DNA of 64,000 nt from JAMXLO01 sp963799415 (lineage in GTDB: Bacteria; Pseudomonadota; Alphaproteobacteria; Acetobacterales; Acetobacteraceae): assembly GCA_963799415.1 (NCBI GenBank), contig CAWCXI010000022.1:1-64000 (forward strand), given 5' to 3'. Shown in pieces: positions 1-8,195 of this stretch (position 1 is its first letter; each line of letters opens with the position of its first letter). The notes beneath the pieces were generated by a model that did not search any database, was not told where the DNA came from, and worked only from the letters and a program-made list of their open reading frames with translations. Made by a program: the position numbers and the translations under genes.

Positions 1-1270
1 GCGAGGTGCGTTCCGCGTCGTCCCAGTAGCCAAGCATCACCGAATAGCCGCGAGTGCAAAACTCGCCCGGCGTGCCACGCGGCACGATGCGGCCTTCGCT
101 GTCGACGATTTTGACCTCCACGTGGGGATGCGCGCGTCCGACGGTCGAGACGCGCCGCTCCAGCGGATCATCCAGGGCCGTCTGCGTGCTGACGGGGCTG
201 GTTTCCGTCATGCCGTATCCGATGGTCATCTCGGTCAGGTGCATGTCGCGGATGCAGCGGCGCATCACTTCGATGGGGCAGGGGGCGCCGGCCATCATAC
301 CGGTGCGCAGGCTGGTCAAATCGAACCTGCCGAACTCCGGATGGTCCAGTTCCGCGATGAACATGGTCGGCACGCCGTACAGCGACGTGCAGTGCTCGTC
401 TGCCACCGCCTGCAATGTTGCCAGCGGATCGAAGCCCTCGCCGGGAAGCACCATCGCCGCGCCGTGCGTGATGCATGCCAGATTGCCGATCACCATGCCG
501 AAGCAGTGATACAGCGGCACCGGAATGCACACCTTGTCCTGCTCGGTGTAGGCCATCGCCTGGCCGAGGAAGTAGCCGTTGTTGAGGATGTTGTGGTGAG
601 TGAGAGTGGCACCCTTCGGCAACCCCGTGGTGCCGGAGGTGAACTGGATGTTGATAGGCTCATCGAACTGGAGAATGCCGGCCAATTCCGTCAGGCGCGC
701 CTGCTCCGCGGCACCCCCCGTTGTGTATACGCTGGCGAACGGGATCGCGCCGGGCACTGTATCCGCGCCGATCTGGATGACGATGCGCAGCGAGGGCAGC
801 TTCGCCGCGTCCAGGTGGCCTGGACGCGCGTGCAACAGTTCCGGCGCCAGCGTGTTGATCATCCCTACATAATCGCTGGTCTTGAACGACGTCGCGGTGA
901 TCAGGGCGCGACAGCTGACCTTGTTCAAGGCGTATTCCAACTCCGCGAGCCGATACGCCGGGTTGATGTTCACCAGGATCAGCCCGGCCTTTGCGGTGGC
1001 GAACTGCGTCACCACCCACTCGGCGTTGTTCGGCGACCAGATGCCGATGCGCTCGCCCGGCGTCAGTCCCAACGCGATCAGGCCGGCAGCAAACGCATCG
1101 ACCTTCTCGCTTAGCTCGCGCCAGGTCCACCGAACGCCTTGCTGGCAGGCGATCAGCCCTGGCCGGGCGCCCCAGCGCACAACGGTTCGGTCGAAATAGC
1201 GGCCGATCGTCTCGCCGATCAGGGCGACGTTGCTGGTGCCATGCGCGTAGCTTTGCGCGGCCTCGGACAT
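1..1270 (-). CDS. AMP-binding acyl-CoA synthetase (FadD-like), 3' end outside window
   Basis: ATP-dependent acyl-CoA ligase of the ANL superfamily, expected to activate a carboxylic acid through an acyl-adenylate to its CoA thioester. About 423 residues are in the window; the C-terminal lid domain lies beyond base 1. Visible motifs are the phosphate-binding loop FTSGTTGLPKGA near residue 210, the aromatic-rich VPLYHCFGMV region, and the adenine motif IGYGMTETSP. The start is the ATG at 1270-1268 (MSEAAQSYAHG), preceded by GGGAG at a suitable distance. The gene is divergent from the thiolase at 1380 with 109 bases between, which fits a shared beta-oxidation or PHB context. The acyl substrate cannot be told; the length and motifs fit medium- or long-chain ligases. 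Confidence 0.9.
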   Translation of the reverse strand, partial: MSEAAQSYAHGTSNVALIGETIGRYFDRTVVRWGARPGLIACQQGVRWTWRELSEKVDAFAAGLIALGLTPGERIGIWSPNNAEWVVTQFATAKAGLILVNINPAYRLAELEYALNKVSCRALITATSFKTSDYVGMINTLAPELLHARPGHLDAAKLPSLRIVIQIGADTVPGAIPFASVYTTGGAAEQARLTELAGILQFDEPINIQFTSGTTGLPKGATLTHHNILNNGYFLGQAMAYTEQDKVCIPVPLYHCFGMVIGNLACITHGAAMVLPGEGFDPLATLQAVADEHCTSLYGVPTMFIAELDHPEFGRFDLTSLRTGMMAGAPCPIEVMRRCIRDMHLTEMTIGYGMTETSPVSTQTALDDPLERRVSTVGRAHPHVEVKIVDSEGRIVPRGTPGEFCTRGYSVMLGYWDDAERTS

Positions 1271-1379
1271 AGACGTGCTCCCATGCGATCTTCTCATGGT
1301 GATATTGTGCCGCTTCGCGCCCACATGGCCAGAGCCGTTCGGCGGCGATAGTCTGCCGCCCAAAGAAGGAGAGCCAGAC

Positions 1380-2553
1380 ATGGACGACATCGTCATCGTC
1401 TCCGCCGCCCGCACGCCGGTGGGAAGCTTCAGCGGCGCTCTCGGCACCCTGTCCGCCCACGAACTCGGCACGATCGCGCTGCGAGCCGCCTTCGAGCGTG
1501 CCGGTGTCGAGGCCGGCGACGTGGATGAGGTGATCCTCGGGCAGGTGCTGGCCGCCGGCGAGGGGCAGAATCCTGCCCGCCAGGCCGCGCGCGCCGCCGG
1601 CCTACCCGACGCCAAGACCGCGTTCGGCATCAACCAGGTCTGCGGCTCCGGCCTGCGCGCGGTGGCGCTCGCCGCGCAGCAGATCCGCACTGGCGAAAGT
1701 GCCATCGTGGCCGCCGGCGGCATGGAGAGCATGAGTACCTTCGCAGCACTCGGCGTATCTGCGTGCGGGGCAGAAGATGGGCGGCGTCGAATTCATCGAC
1801 ACGATGCTCAAGGACGGCCTGTGGGACGCGTTCCACGGCTACCACATGGGCAACACCGCCGAGAACGTCGCCAGCAAATATCAGATCACCCGCGAGCAGC
1901 AGGATCAGTTCGCTCTTGCCTCGCAGCAGAAGGCGAGTGCGGCGCAGAAGGCCGGCCGGTTCAAGGACGAGATCGCGCCGGTGACGGTGAAGACCCGCAA
2001 AGGTGACGTGGTGGTGGCCGACGACGAATACATCCGCCATGACGCGAGCATGGAGACGATGGCGCGACTGCGGCCGGCGTTCAGCAAGGACGGCACGGTC
2101 ACGGCCGGCAATGCGTCCGGCATCAACGACGGCGCGGCGGCGCTGGTGCTGATGAGCGCGTCGGAGGCGGTGAAGCGTGGCCTGAAGCCGCTGGCCCGGA
2201 TCGCGGCGTTCGCCACGGCTGGAGTGGATCCTGCGGTGATGGGCACCGGTCCGATCCCGGCAACCCGGAAAGCGCTGGCGCGCGCTGGCTGGAAGGCCGA
2301 CGACCTCGACCTGATCGAGGCCAACGAGGCGTTCGCCGCGCAGGCGCTGGCGGTGAACAAGGACCTGGGCTGGGACACCGACAGGGTCAACGTGAACGGT
2401 GGCGCGATCGCCATTGGGCATCCGATCGGCGCATCCGGTGCGCGCGTGCTGATCACGCTGTTGCACGAGATGCAGAAGCGCGATGCCAAGAAGGGCCTGG
2501 CGACGCTCTGTATTGGCGGCGGCATGGGCGTTGCGATGTGCGTCGAGCGCTGA
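1380..2553 (+). pseudogene. acetyl-CoA C-acetyltransferase (thiolase), one frameshift
   Basis: Thiolase that condenses two acetyl-CoA to acetoacetyl-CoA, or runs in the degradative direction. The ATG at 1380 follows AAGGAG. The first frame gives MDDIVIVSAARTPVG, the nucleophile region NQVCGSGLRA with Cys near residue 87, and GGMESMS. Near 1738-1745 the family-like continuation (SQHSAYLRAGQKMGG) moves to the +1 frame. That frame then runs intact through NEAFAAQALA, the GGAIAIGHPIGASG histidine motif and the CIGGGMG cysteine motif to the stop at 2551. All catalytic residues survive, so a single extra base is the only lesion. It may be a sequencing error or a recent mutation. A VOC gene follows after 3 bases, and a PhaB-type reductase lies 2.6 kb downstream. 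Confidence 0.85.
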
Positions 2554-2556
2554 GCG

Positions 2557-3000
2557 GTGACGGTCAGGCACTTCGACCATCTGACGATCGTGGTGCGGGA
2601 TGTCGAGCGGGCGAAGGCGTTCTTCGCCCTGCTCGGCTTCAAGGAAGCGGTCTCGGTGGTGATCAAGGGGCCGGTGTTCGCCGACTATATGGGCGTGCCC
2701 GGCATCGAGGCGGAACATGTCACGCTGGTGCTGGAGAACGCGTCGCCGCGCACCGAGATCCAGCTGCTGCGCTACCTCAACCCTGACACGCTGCCGGATC
2801 CGCATATCCGCGATCTGAACAAGCTCGGGCTGAACCATGTCTGCTTCGCGGTCGACGACATCGAAGCAGAGGTGGCGCGGCTGCGCGGCGCGGGCTTCCG
2901 GACGCGCAACGAAATCATGGATTTTCACGCGCGCAAGTTGGTGTTCATCGAAGGGCCGGAGGGCGTAACGGTCGAACTATCGCAGTGGCACGCGGACTAG
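2557..3000 (+). CDS. VOC-family (glyoxalase/bleomycin-resistance fold) protein
   Basis: 147-residue vicinal-oxygen-chelate protein beginning at a GTG three bases after the thiolase stop, so probably co-transcribed with it. Two beta-alpha-beta-beta-beta halves are visible. The first opens with RHFDHLTIVVRDVERAKAFF and the second with LGLNHVCFAVDDIEAEVARL. Candidate metal ligands are the His in each opening strand and the terminal Glu of VTVELSQW. These are seen directly; the ligand assignment follows family knowledge. Substrate is unknown; methylmalonyl-CoA epimerase or a lyase/dioxygenase-like role is possible given the acyl-CoA neighbourhood but not shown. Confidence 0.85.
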   Translation: MTVRHFDHLTIVVRDVERAKAFFALLGFKEAVSVVIKGPVFADYMGVPGIEAEHVTLVLENASPRTEIQLLRYLNPDTLPDPHIRDLNKLGLNHVCFAVDDIEAEVARLRGAGFRTRNEIMDFHARKLVFIEGPEGVTVELSQWHAD

Positions 3001-3027
3001 CGCAGTTTCGCACCCGGTGCCGGCCCT

Positions 3028-3121
3028 GTCATTGCGAGGAGCGAAGCGACGACGCAATCTCCAACCAGTAATGCGTGCAGAACGTGATGGGGATTGCTTG
3101 CCGGGATCAAGTCCGGGCACC
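3028..3121. repeat. REP-like palindromic repeat, copy A
   Basis: Begins with GTCATTGCGAGGAGCGAAGC and a GCAATC element, then the inverse GGGATTGCTTGCCGGGATCA segment. The same arms recur at 61313 and 63368 in this window. It fills the 273-base gap between the VOC gene and the convergent methyltransferase. A further small GGCC-rich hairpin lies around 3180-3205. No protein is encoded here. Confidence 0.7.
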
Positions 3122-3273
3122 GCTTTGTTCCTAATAAGAAACCATGAGCGACTGTGCCGCGCGCATCAAGGGAAGACGTGGATGGTCGGCCTTCGCCGGC
3201 CATGACGAATACCGATTTCATCCAGCGCGGGTCCGCCGCCAGGCGGGTGCGGAACTGACAAGGGGCGGGTTCG

Positions 3274-4071
3274 CTATGCGCCAGTTGGCACGCGTCCCTT
3301 GATTGCGTTGGCGCGGGCGCCACAGGTGATGCGGCCCTGCGGATCAGCGGCCAGGCTTGCGCGCACGCGGTCCTTGAGACGTTCGGCATCGGCTTGCGTC
3401 ATTGTGCCGAGGAGCTGACCCATGGTTCCCGTCGTCCCCGTGCTCGTCGACCAGAACTCTTCGAAATCGGCGAACGTGCGTTGCGCCGTGATCTCGCGGG
3501 CGTCGACCGCCTCGAGCCCCGCAGCCGTCCATAGTTCGCGCAGCGCGTCCATGCGGGATATCTCCACGCTTGGCGGCGTCGGCGGCGTCAGGCCTTCCGC
3601 GCGCAGCTCGGCCCGGATCGGCTCAAACGGGAATCCCCCGCCCAGTATATCCCACGCATACGCGGCGACCGTCCCGCCGGGGCGAACCACACGCAGCATT
3701 TCGGCGACGCACTTCGCCGGGTCGGGAACGAAGAAGATCACCAGCGCCATCGCCGCGGCATCGAAGTGATCGTCGGGGAACGGCAACGCCATTGCGTCGC
3801 CCAGATGAAATGTTGCGCCGCGCGCCCCCGGCCGGCCGCGCGCGAACACGAGCTGCGCCTCGGAGGGATCGACCCCGTGCATCTCAGAGGGTGCGCAGCG
3901 CTGGACCACCAGCTCGGTGAAGGCGCCGCTGCCGCAGCCGATGTCCAACCATCGCAGGCCGGCCGGCAGTGCCAGCCAGTCGAGAAAGGTCTGACCGGCG
4001 AGCGCGCTCCAGCGCCCCATGCCTCGCTCATAGGCCGCTCCGTCCTCGAAGCGAATTGCCGGTGCCGCCAT
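3274..4071 (-). CDS. class I SAM-dependent methyltransferase
   Basis: 265-residue methyltransferase of the Methyltransf_11/25 type. The SAM-binding motif I is LRWLDIGCGSGAFTELV near residue 50, the acidic motif II HGVDPSEAQL follows, and FPDDHFDAAAMALVIFFV is the post-motif strand. The start is taken as the ATG at 4071 (MAAPAIRFEDG), which leaves one base after the upstream CGNR stop; an in-frame upstream ATG would overlap that gene by 53 bases and gives an unlikely Arg-rich leader. The two genes are almost certainly one transcript. Substrate is unknown; UbiE-like or small-molecule methylation are options. Confidence 0.88.
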   Translation of the reverse strand: MAAPAIRFEDGAAYERGMGRWSALAGQTFLDWLALPAGLRWLDIGCGSGAFTELVVQRCAPSEMHGVDPSEAQLVFARGRPGARGATFHLGDAMALPFPDDHFDAAAMALVIFFVPDPAKCVAEMLRVVRPGGTVAAYAWDILGGGFPFEPIRAELRAEGLTPPTPPSVEISRMDALRELWTAAGLEAVDAREITAQRTFADFEEFWSTSTGTTGTMGQLLGTMTQADAERLKDRVRASLAADPQGRITCGARANAIKGRVPTGA

Positions 4072-4072
4072 G

Positions 4073-4645
4073 CTACGTCCCCTTTCGCCGCTGGTAATGC
4101 CGGTGCGCCTTCGCGCGGTTGCCACAGGCGCTCATCGAACACCAACGCCGGTTGCCGGTCTTGCTGTCATCGAGGAACAGCCAGCCGCACGCCGGATTGG
4201 CGCATGACCGTACTCGCAAAAGCTGCCGACCGACCAGCAGGTCGGCCGCCGACCACAGCACCGGCGCCAGCAGAACGCTGACTGCGGCCGCTGGCGCCTC
4301 GCTCTCCCATCCGCCAGGCCGCACTCGTCGTCGCGGCGGCGCTTCGGCCAGCGCAGCATTGAGCGCCGTCAGGTCAGGCGTGTGCCCGGCCGCTGTTGCA
4401 GCGAAGCAGCGATGGATCGCCTCGCGCAGCTCGATCGCGTGGCCGAACACGCCGGCAGCGCGTTCGAACCGGCGCAGCAGCGCGGGCGGAAGGCGCTCGA
4501 GCTTCTCTACCCAGCGGAGCAGATCGTCGAGCGTGCTGAGGTCCTCGGTCGGCGTCGGGCTGCCGCGCCAATAGCGCGTGTTGGCGAAGTTCAGACAGAG
4601 ATCAGCATCGGGAGCAGGGATCACCTCGCCGGTTCGGTTCGCCAT
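4073..4645 (-). CDS. ABATE / CGNR zinc-finger transcriptional regulator
   Basis: 190-residue protein. The N-terminal ABATE-like domain (CLNFANTRYWRG at residues 17-28) is followed near residues 147-178 by a CGNR zinc finger: CANPACGWLFLDDSK, then RRWCSMSACGNRAKAHRHYQ. The four Cys and the CGNR signature are directly visible. The family is a putative DNA-binding stress regulator. The gene is divergent from the VOC gene at 4738 and heads a two-gene unit with the methyltransferase. A perfect palindrome touches its start codon and no good Shine-Dalgarno is present, so translation may be leaderless. Autoregulation and control of the divergent gene are inferred. Confidence 0.88.
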   Translation of the reverse strand: MANRTGEVIPAPDADLCLNFANTRYWRGSPTPTEDLSTLDDLLRWVEKLERLPPALLRRFERAAGVFGHAIELREAIHRCFAATAAGHTPDLTALNAALAEAPPRRRVRPGGWESEAPAAAVSVLLAPVLWSAADLLVGRQLLRVRSCANPACGWLFLDDSKTGNRRWCSMSACGNRAKAHRHYQRRKGT

Positions 4646-4722
4646 GGTATCTGATACCTAACCAGATAGGGGGTTGACAATGGGCCGCGGTGCTGGCTCT
4701 TTCTAACCGCCATTATGGTTAG
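4646..4722. promoter_or_regulatory. divergent control region with palindrome and CTAACC inverted repeat
   Basis: Three elements lie between the CGNR gene and the VOC gene. A perfect 13-base palindrome GGTATCTGATACC sits at 4646-4658 next to the CGNR start. CTAACC at 4658-4663 recurs at 4703-4708, where it pairs with GGTTAG at 4717-4722 across 8 bases. TTGACA at 4674-4679 is a candidate -35 box for the VOC gene, though its -10 is weak. These look like operator sites for the CGNR protein; that is inference. Confidence 0.5.
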
Positions 4723-4737
4723 TAGGAGGGAAATCCA

Positions 4738-5115
4738 ATGATCGCCCACGTATCCATCGGCGCACGCGATATTGCCCGCGCCCGCCGCTTCTACGACGCC
4801 GCGCTCGAACCACTGGGTTACAACTGCCTCAGTTCCGGCGAGGGTTCGCTGGGCTATGGCGCCAAGGCGCCGGAATTCTGGGTCACTGGGACTGAGCACC
4901 CGGTGCCGGCTGACGAGCGGTCGGGCCTGCACATCTGCTTTGCCGCGCCGGATCGCGCGTCGGTCGATGCCTTCCACAGGGCCGCCGTGAAGGCTGGCGG
5001 GACAGACAATGGCACGCCCGGCCTGCGCGCGGATTACGGACCGAACTATTACGCCGCCTTCGCAATCGATCCCGACGGCTATCGGATAGAGGCCTGGTGC
5101 GGCAAGAAATCCTGA
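4738..5115 (+). CDS. VOC-family protein (glyoxalase-like)
   Basis: 125-residue single-unit VOC protein. It starts at ATG 4738 after AGGAGGG and reads MIAHVSIGARDIARARRFYD, then GLHICFAAPDRASVDAF in the second half, ending with DPDGYRIEAWCGKK. His4, the His of GLHICF and the Glu of RIEAW are candidate metal ligands. It is divergent from the CGNR regulator, whose operator-like repeats lie in its promoter, which suggests it is a target. Members near such regulators often act in detoxification, but no substrate can be assigned. Confidence 0.85.
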   Translation: MIAHVSIGARDIARARRFYDAALEPLGYNCLSSGEGSLGYGAKAPEFWVTGTEHPVPADERSGLHICFAAPDRASVDAFHRAAVKAGGTDNGTPGLRADYGPNYYAAFAIDPDGYRIEAWCGKKS

Positions 5116-5184
5116 TCCGCGCGCTTTCGGTTCTTCCCTGTGGTGTTAGGATCACGCAATTCAAACACGGACAGGGAGGGACCG

Positions 5185-6045
5185 ATGGCACGGGTCGCAT
5201 TGGTGACAGGCGGAACACGGGGCATTGGTGCAGCCATCAGCACCGTGCTGAAGGACCAGGGCCGCACTGTGATCGCCAATTATGCCGGCAACGATACGGC
5301 GGCTGCCGCATTCCACGAAAAACACGGCATCCGCGTGGCCCGCTTCGACGTCGGCAATTTCGAGGCATGCCAGCAGGCGATCGAGCAGATCACGACCGAG
5401 GTGGGGCCGATCGAGGTTCTGGTGAACAATGCCGGAATCACTCGTGATGCCACGCTGCAGCGCATGTCGCGCGACATGTGGGAGGCGGTGATCGATACCA
5501 ACCTCGGTGCTTGCTTCAACCTCTGCAAGCTCACGTTTCCCGGCATGCGGGAGCGTGGGTTCGGGCGCATCGTCAATGTCGGTAGCATCAATGGTCAGGC
5601 CGGACAGTACGGCCAAGTGAACTATGCCGCCGCCAAGTCGGGCATCCATGGGTTTACCAAGGCTTTGGCGCAGGAAGGCGCGCGCTTCGGCATCACGGTG
5701 AACGCGATCGCGCCGGGTTATGTGGATACAGACATGGTTCGCGCCGTGCCGCACGACGTGCTGGAAAAGATCGTCGCGCGAATTCCGGTGGGGCGGCTTG
5801 GCCACGCGGTAGATATTGCCCGCGGGGTTGCCTTCCTGACCGCGGACGAGGCCGAGTTCATCACGGGTTCGACGCTCTCGATCAACGGCGGGCAGCATAT
5901 GTACCTGAGGCGTCGCCTTGCTCGAAACCGCGCGCCTCGTTCTGCGCCCCTGGCGCGACAGCGATCTGTTGCCGTTCGCCGAGCAGAACGCCGACCCCAT
6001 GGTGATGCGGTTGCTGGGCGGCGTGCTCAGTCGCGAGGAAAGTGA
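5185..6045 (+). CDS. phaB: acetoacetyl-CoA reductase (PhaB-like SDR), C terminus read through
   Basis: NADPH-dependent reduction of acetoacetyl-CoA to (R)-3-hydroxybutyryl-CoA, the second step of PHB synthesis. Visible are the Rossmann motif TGGTRGIGAAI near residue 8, NNAGITRD, the catalytic Ser of GSINGQ and the Tyr/Lys of YAAAKSG, and the family ending STLSINGGQHMY. ATG 5185 follows GGGAGGG. In this family the protein normally stops after QHMY. Here one extra C at about 5904 (TACCTGA for TACTGA) carries the frame on for 46 Arg-rich residues to 6045, overlapping the acetyltransferase. I think the real end is TGA 5906-5908 and the extension an indel artefact or mutation. The thiolase upstream supports a PHB role. 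Confidence 0.85.
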   Translation: MARVALVTGGTRGIGAAISTVLKDQGRTVIANYAGNDTAAAAFHEKHGIRVARFDVGNFEACQQAIEQITTEVGPIEVLVNNAGITRDATLQRMSRDMWEAVIDTNLGACFNLCKLTFPGMRERGFGRIVNVGSINGQAGQYGQVNYAAAKSGIHGFTKALAQEGARFGITVNAIAPGYVDTDMVRAVPHDVLEKIVARIPVGRLGHAVDIARGVAFLTADEAEFITGSTLSINGGQHMYLRRRLARNRAPRSAPLARQRSVAVRRAERRPHGDAVAGRRAQSRGK

Positions 6046-6436
6046 CGCCTATGCGCGCCGTGCCGAAGCGCATCTGGCAACGCATGGCTTCTGCAAGTGG
6101 GCGGTCGAAGCGCCCGGCGTCGCGCCGTTCGTCGGCGCGGTTGGGCTTTCCTATGTCAGGTTTCAGGCTTCATTCACGCCGGCGGTCGAGGTCGCATGGC
6201 GCCTTCACCGTGCGTTTTGGGGACGTGGCTACGCGACTGAGGCGGCGCGCGCTGCGATCGACGACGGCTTCAGGCGGGTCGGACTGAAGACGATAGTCGC
6301 GATGACCGTGCCCGACAATTGCGCCTCGCTACGGGTCATGGAGCGCCTCGGTATGACGCGGTCCATCGAGTTCGATCATCCGAACTACGCTGTGGATCAT
6401 CCGCTGTGCCGCCACGTGCTGTATCGTCTGCCGTGA
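5918..6436 (+). CDS. GNAT-family N-acetyltransferase (RimJ/RimL-like)
   Basis: 172-residue acetyl-CoA-dependent acetyltransferase beginning MLETARLVLRPWRDSDLLPF at a TTG. The acetyl-CoA loop is in the HRAFWGRGYATEAARAAI segment near residue 100, followed by VPDNCASLRVMERLGM, the usual end of the GNAT core. The TTG start is chosen because LETARLVLRPW is the normal beginning of this family. It would sit 9 bases after the presumed true phaB stop. The stop overlaps a GTG of the next, broken gene. The acceptor amine is unknown. Confidence 0.85.
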   Translation: MLETARLVLRPWRDSDLLPFAEQNADPMVMRLLGGVLSREESDAYARRAEAHLATHGFCKWAVEAPGVAPFVGAVGLSYVRFQASFTPAVEVAWRLHRAFWGRGYATEAARAAIDDGFRRVGLKTIVAMTVPDNCASLRVMERLGMTRSIEFDHPNYAVDHPLCRHVLYRLP

Positions 6437-7017
6437 TACCCCGCCTGACGCAACGACGGATCGACGCGGAAGATCAGGAGATGCTGAAGCGCCAGGCGCG
6501 GTTTCGTGCGGCCGCCGACATGGTGACCGACGCGCTTGTCCGCTTTGCGGAAGTCGAGGCGGTCGCATTGATCGGCTCCGTTGCCCGCCCGTTGAGGTGC
6601 CGCGCTTTTGGCGACAAGACGTCGAGATCTGGCATGAATGCAAGGATGTCGATCTGGCGGTGTGGCTCAGCCGCCTCGACCGGCTGCGCGAGTTGAACCG
6701 TGCGCGCAACGTCACGGCGGGTCGCACCTTCGAAAAGTTGGGAGTGGGCGTGGCAAACCACGAAGTGGATTTTCATTCTCGAGCCGGGGACCGATCGCTA
6801 CCTCGGACGCCTGTGCAATTTCGCGCAGTGCCCCAAGGGGAATCGTGCCTGCGAGGTGCCGGGCTGTGGCGCCGAAGCCTTCCTGAGGCAGCACGAGGAC
6901 TTCGTGTTCCGGCCTGACGCGCTGAATGCGGATCGAATGATCCCGCTCTACCGACGCGGTCAGGGCATTATTCAGCGCGTGGTCGACATCCCGCGCACAG
7001 GCCAGGAGCCGGTTTGA
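6433..7017 (+). pseudogene. nucleotidyltransferase-domain protein, two frameshifts
   Basis: Three consecutive frames make one protein. The first gives QRRIDAEDQEMLKRQARFRA through VEAVALIGSVARPL, with the GS motif of Pol-beta-type nucleotidyltransferases. The second gives VEIWHECKDVDLAVWLSRLD, with the paired acidic residues, through VANHEVDF. The third gives FILEPGTDRYLGRLCNFAQC to the end at 7017, with several Cys. The first break, near 6593, is a loss of one base; the second, near 6772, is an extra T in a T4 run. The GTG at 6433 overlaps the acetyltransferase stop, so the gene was translationally coupled. The active-site residues are still recognisable, so decay is recent or the breaks are sequence errors. 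Confidence 0.7.
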
Positions 7018-7093
7018 TCCCTGGTCTGATCCGCGTGGCCCTTCACCCGCGGCGGCTTCCGGTGCATCATTTCGGCAAAGGAGACCCTTGCCC

Positions 7094-7969
7094 ATGAATG
7101 CTCCGCGCAACTCGCAGTATCGCTACCTCGAGACCCAACGGATCGCCGGCTCGTGCGGCGCCGAGGTGTCGGGGGTCGATCTGTCCGAGGACCTACCCGA
7201 TGACGTGCTGGCCGAGATCCGCGCGGCATTGCTCGACAACTGCGTGATCTTCTTCCGCGACCAGAAGCTGACGCCCGAGCAGCAGCTTCGCTTTGCCCGT
7301 CGCTGGGGCGAGATCCATCTGCATCCGTTCATGCAGGGGATGGCCGACTATCCGGAGATCCTCGAGATCATCAAGACGCCAGAGGACAAGAAGAATTTCG
7401 GCGGCTCCTGGCACACCGACCAGATGTTTTCGCCGCAGCCGGCGATGGGGACGATCCTGTATGCGCTGGAAGTGCCGTCGGCCGGCGGTGACACGATGTT
7501 CACCAACCAGTACCTCGCCTACGAGAGCCTGTCCGACGGCATGAAAGCGCTGGTCGGCGAGTTACAGACGGTCTGTGTCGGTGACAACTTCAAGCAGCAC
7601 GGCGGCCAGTCGCGTGCGCAGCGCTACGACCGGGCGATGTCGCACATGAAGGTGAAGGACCCGGGCAACGTGCAGACGACGTCGGTGCATCCGCTGGTCC
7701 GCACCCATCCCGAGACCGGGCGCAAGGTGCTGTATATCGGCGGCCATGTGCAGCACTTCGACGGCATGACCGACGAAGAAAGCGAGCCGCTGATCGACTT
7801 CCTGAAGAAGCACTCCACGCGGCCCGAATTCACCTGCCGGTTTCGCTGGGAGAGCGGGTCCCTGGCGTTCTGGGACAATCGCTGCACCCAGCACTTCGCG
7901 ATCAACGACTATCCGGCCGAGACGCGCATCATGCGTCGCATCACGGTTTGCGGCGATACGCCATTCTGA
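7094..7969 (+). CDS. TauD/TfdA-family Fe(II)/2-oxoglutarate dioxygenase
   Basis: 291-residue non-haem iron dioxygenase. The facial triad is visible: WHTDQMFSP supplies His and Asp near residues 103-105, and CTQHFAINDYP supplies the distal His near residue 272. The 2-oxoglutarate-binding Arg lies in MRRITVCGD at the C-terminal end. The start is ATG 7094, 10 bases after AAAGGAGA; a TTG at 7088 is less likely. The family includes taurine, 2,4-D and alkylsulfate dioxygenases, and the overall pattern does not decide the substrate. The gene stands alone, followed by a noncoding stretch to 8195. Confidence 0.92.
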   Translation: MNAPRNSQYRYLETQRIAGSCGAEVSGVDLSEDLPDDVLAEIRAALLDNCVIFFRDQKLTPEQQLRFARRWGEIHLHPFMQGMADYPEILEIIKTPEDKKNFGGSWHTDQMFSPQPAMGTILYALEVPSAGGDTMFTNQYLAYESLSDGMKALVGELQTVCVGDNFKQHGGQSRAQRYDRAMSHMKVKDPGNVQTTSVHPLVRTHPETGRKVLYIGGHVQHFDGMTDEESEPLIDFLKKHSTRPEFTCRFRWESGSLAFWDNRCTQHFAINDYPAETRIMRRITVCGDTPF

Positions 7970-8195
7970 CGGGCGGCGGGGTCTACGCGCCCCGCATCGT
8001 CCCGATCCCCGCAGAGCCCGCTTGAGTGCGAGCAGCTTACGTTCCCGTTCGGCGAACAGCGCGCCGGGGTCGCGCCGCCCCAATCGATAGCCGACGCCGG
8101 CCAGCACGCCGCTTTGACCTTGCTTATCAAATGCATCGAATACGGTGCTGTGCGTCTGTTGCTCGGATGGCTGGTGTATCCCGTTCCGCATGTCG

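Noticed and set aside
122..1114. 330-residue plus-strand open frame
   Set aside because: Antisense to the acyl-CoA synthetase, whose motifs (SGTTGLPKG, YGMTETSP) are clear on the other strand; the frame is Arg/Gln-rich GC shadow.
1735..1750. programmed frameshift in the thiolase
   Set aside because: No slippery heptamer or downstream stem is seen, and thiolases have no known need for recoding; other genes in the window have similar +1 breaks.
1630..2928. 432-residue minus-strand open frame
   Set aside because: Shadow of thiolase and VOC genes; no family pattern, and composition is Arg/His-rich.
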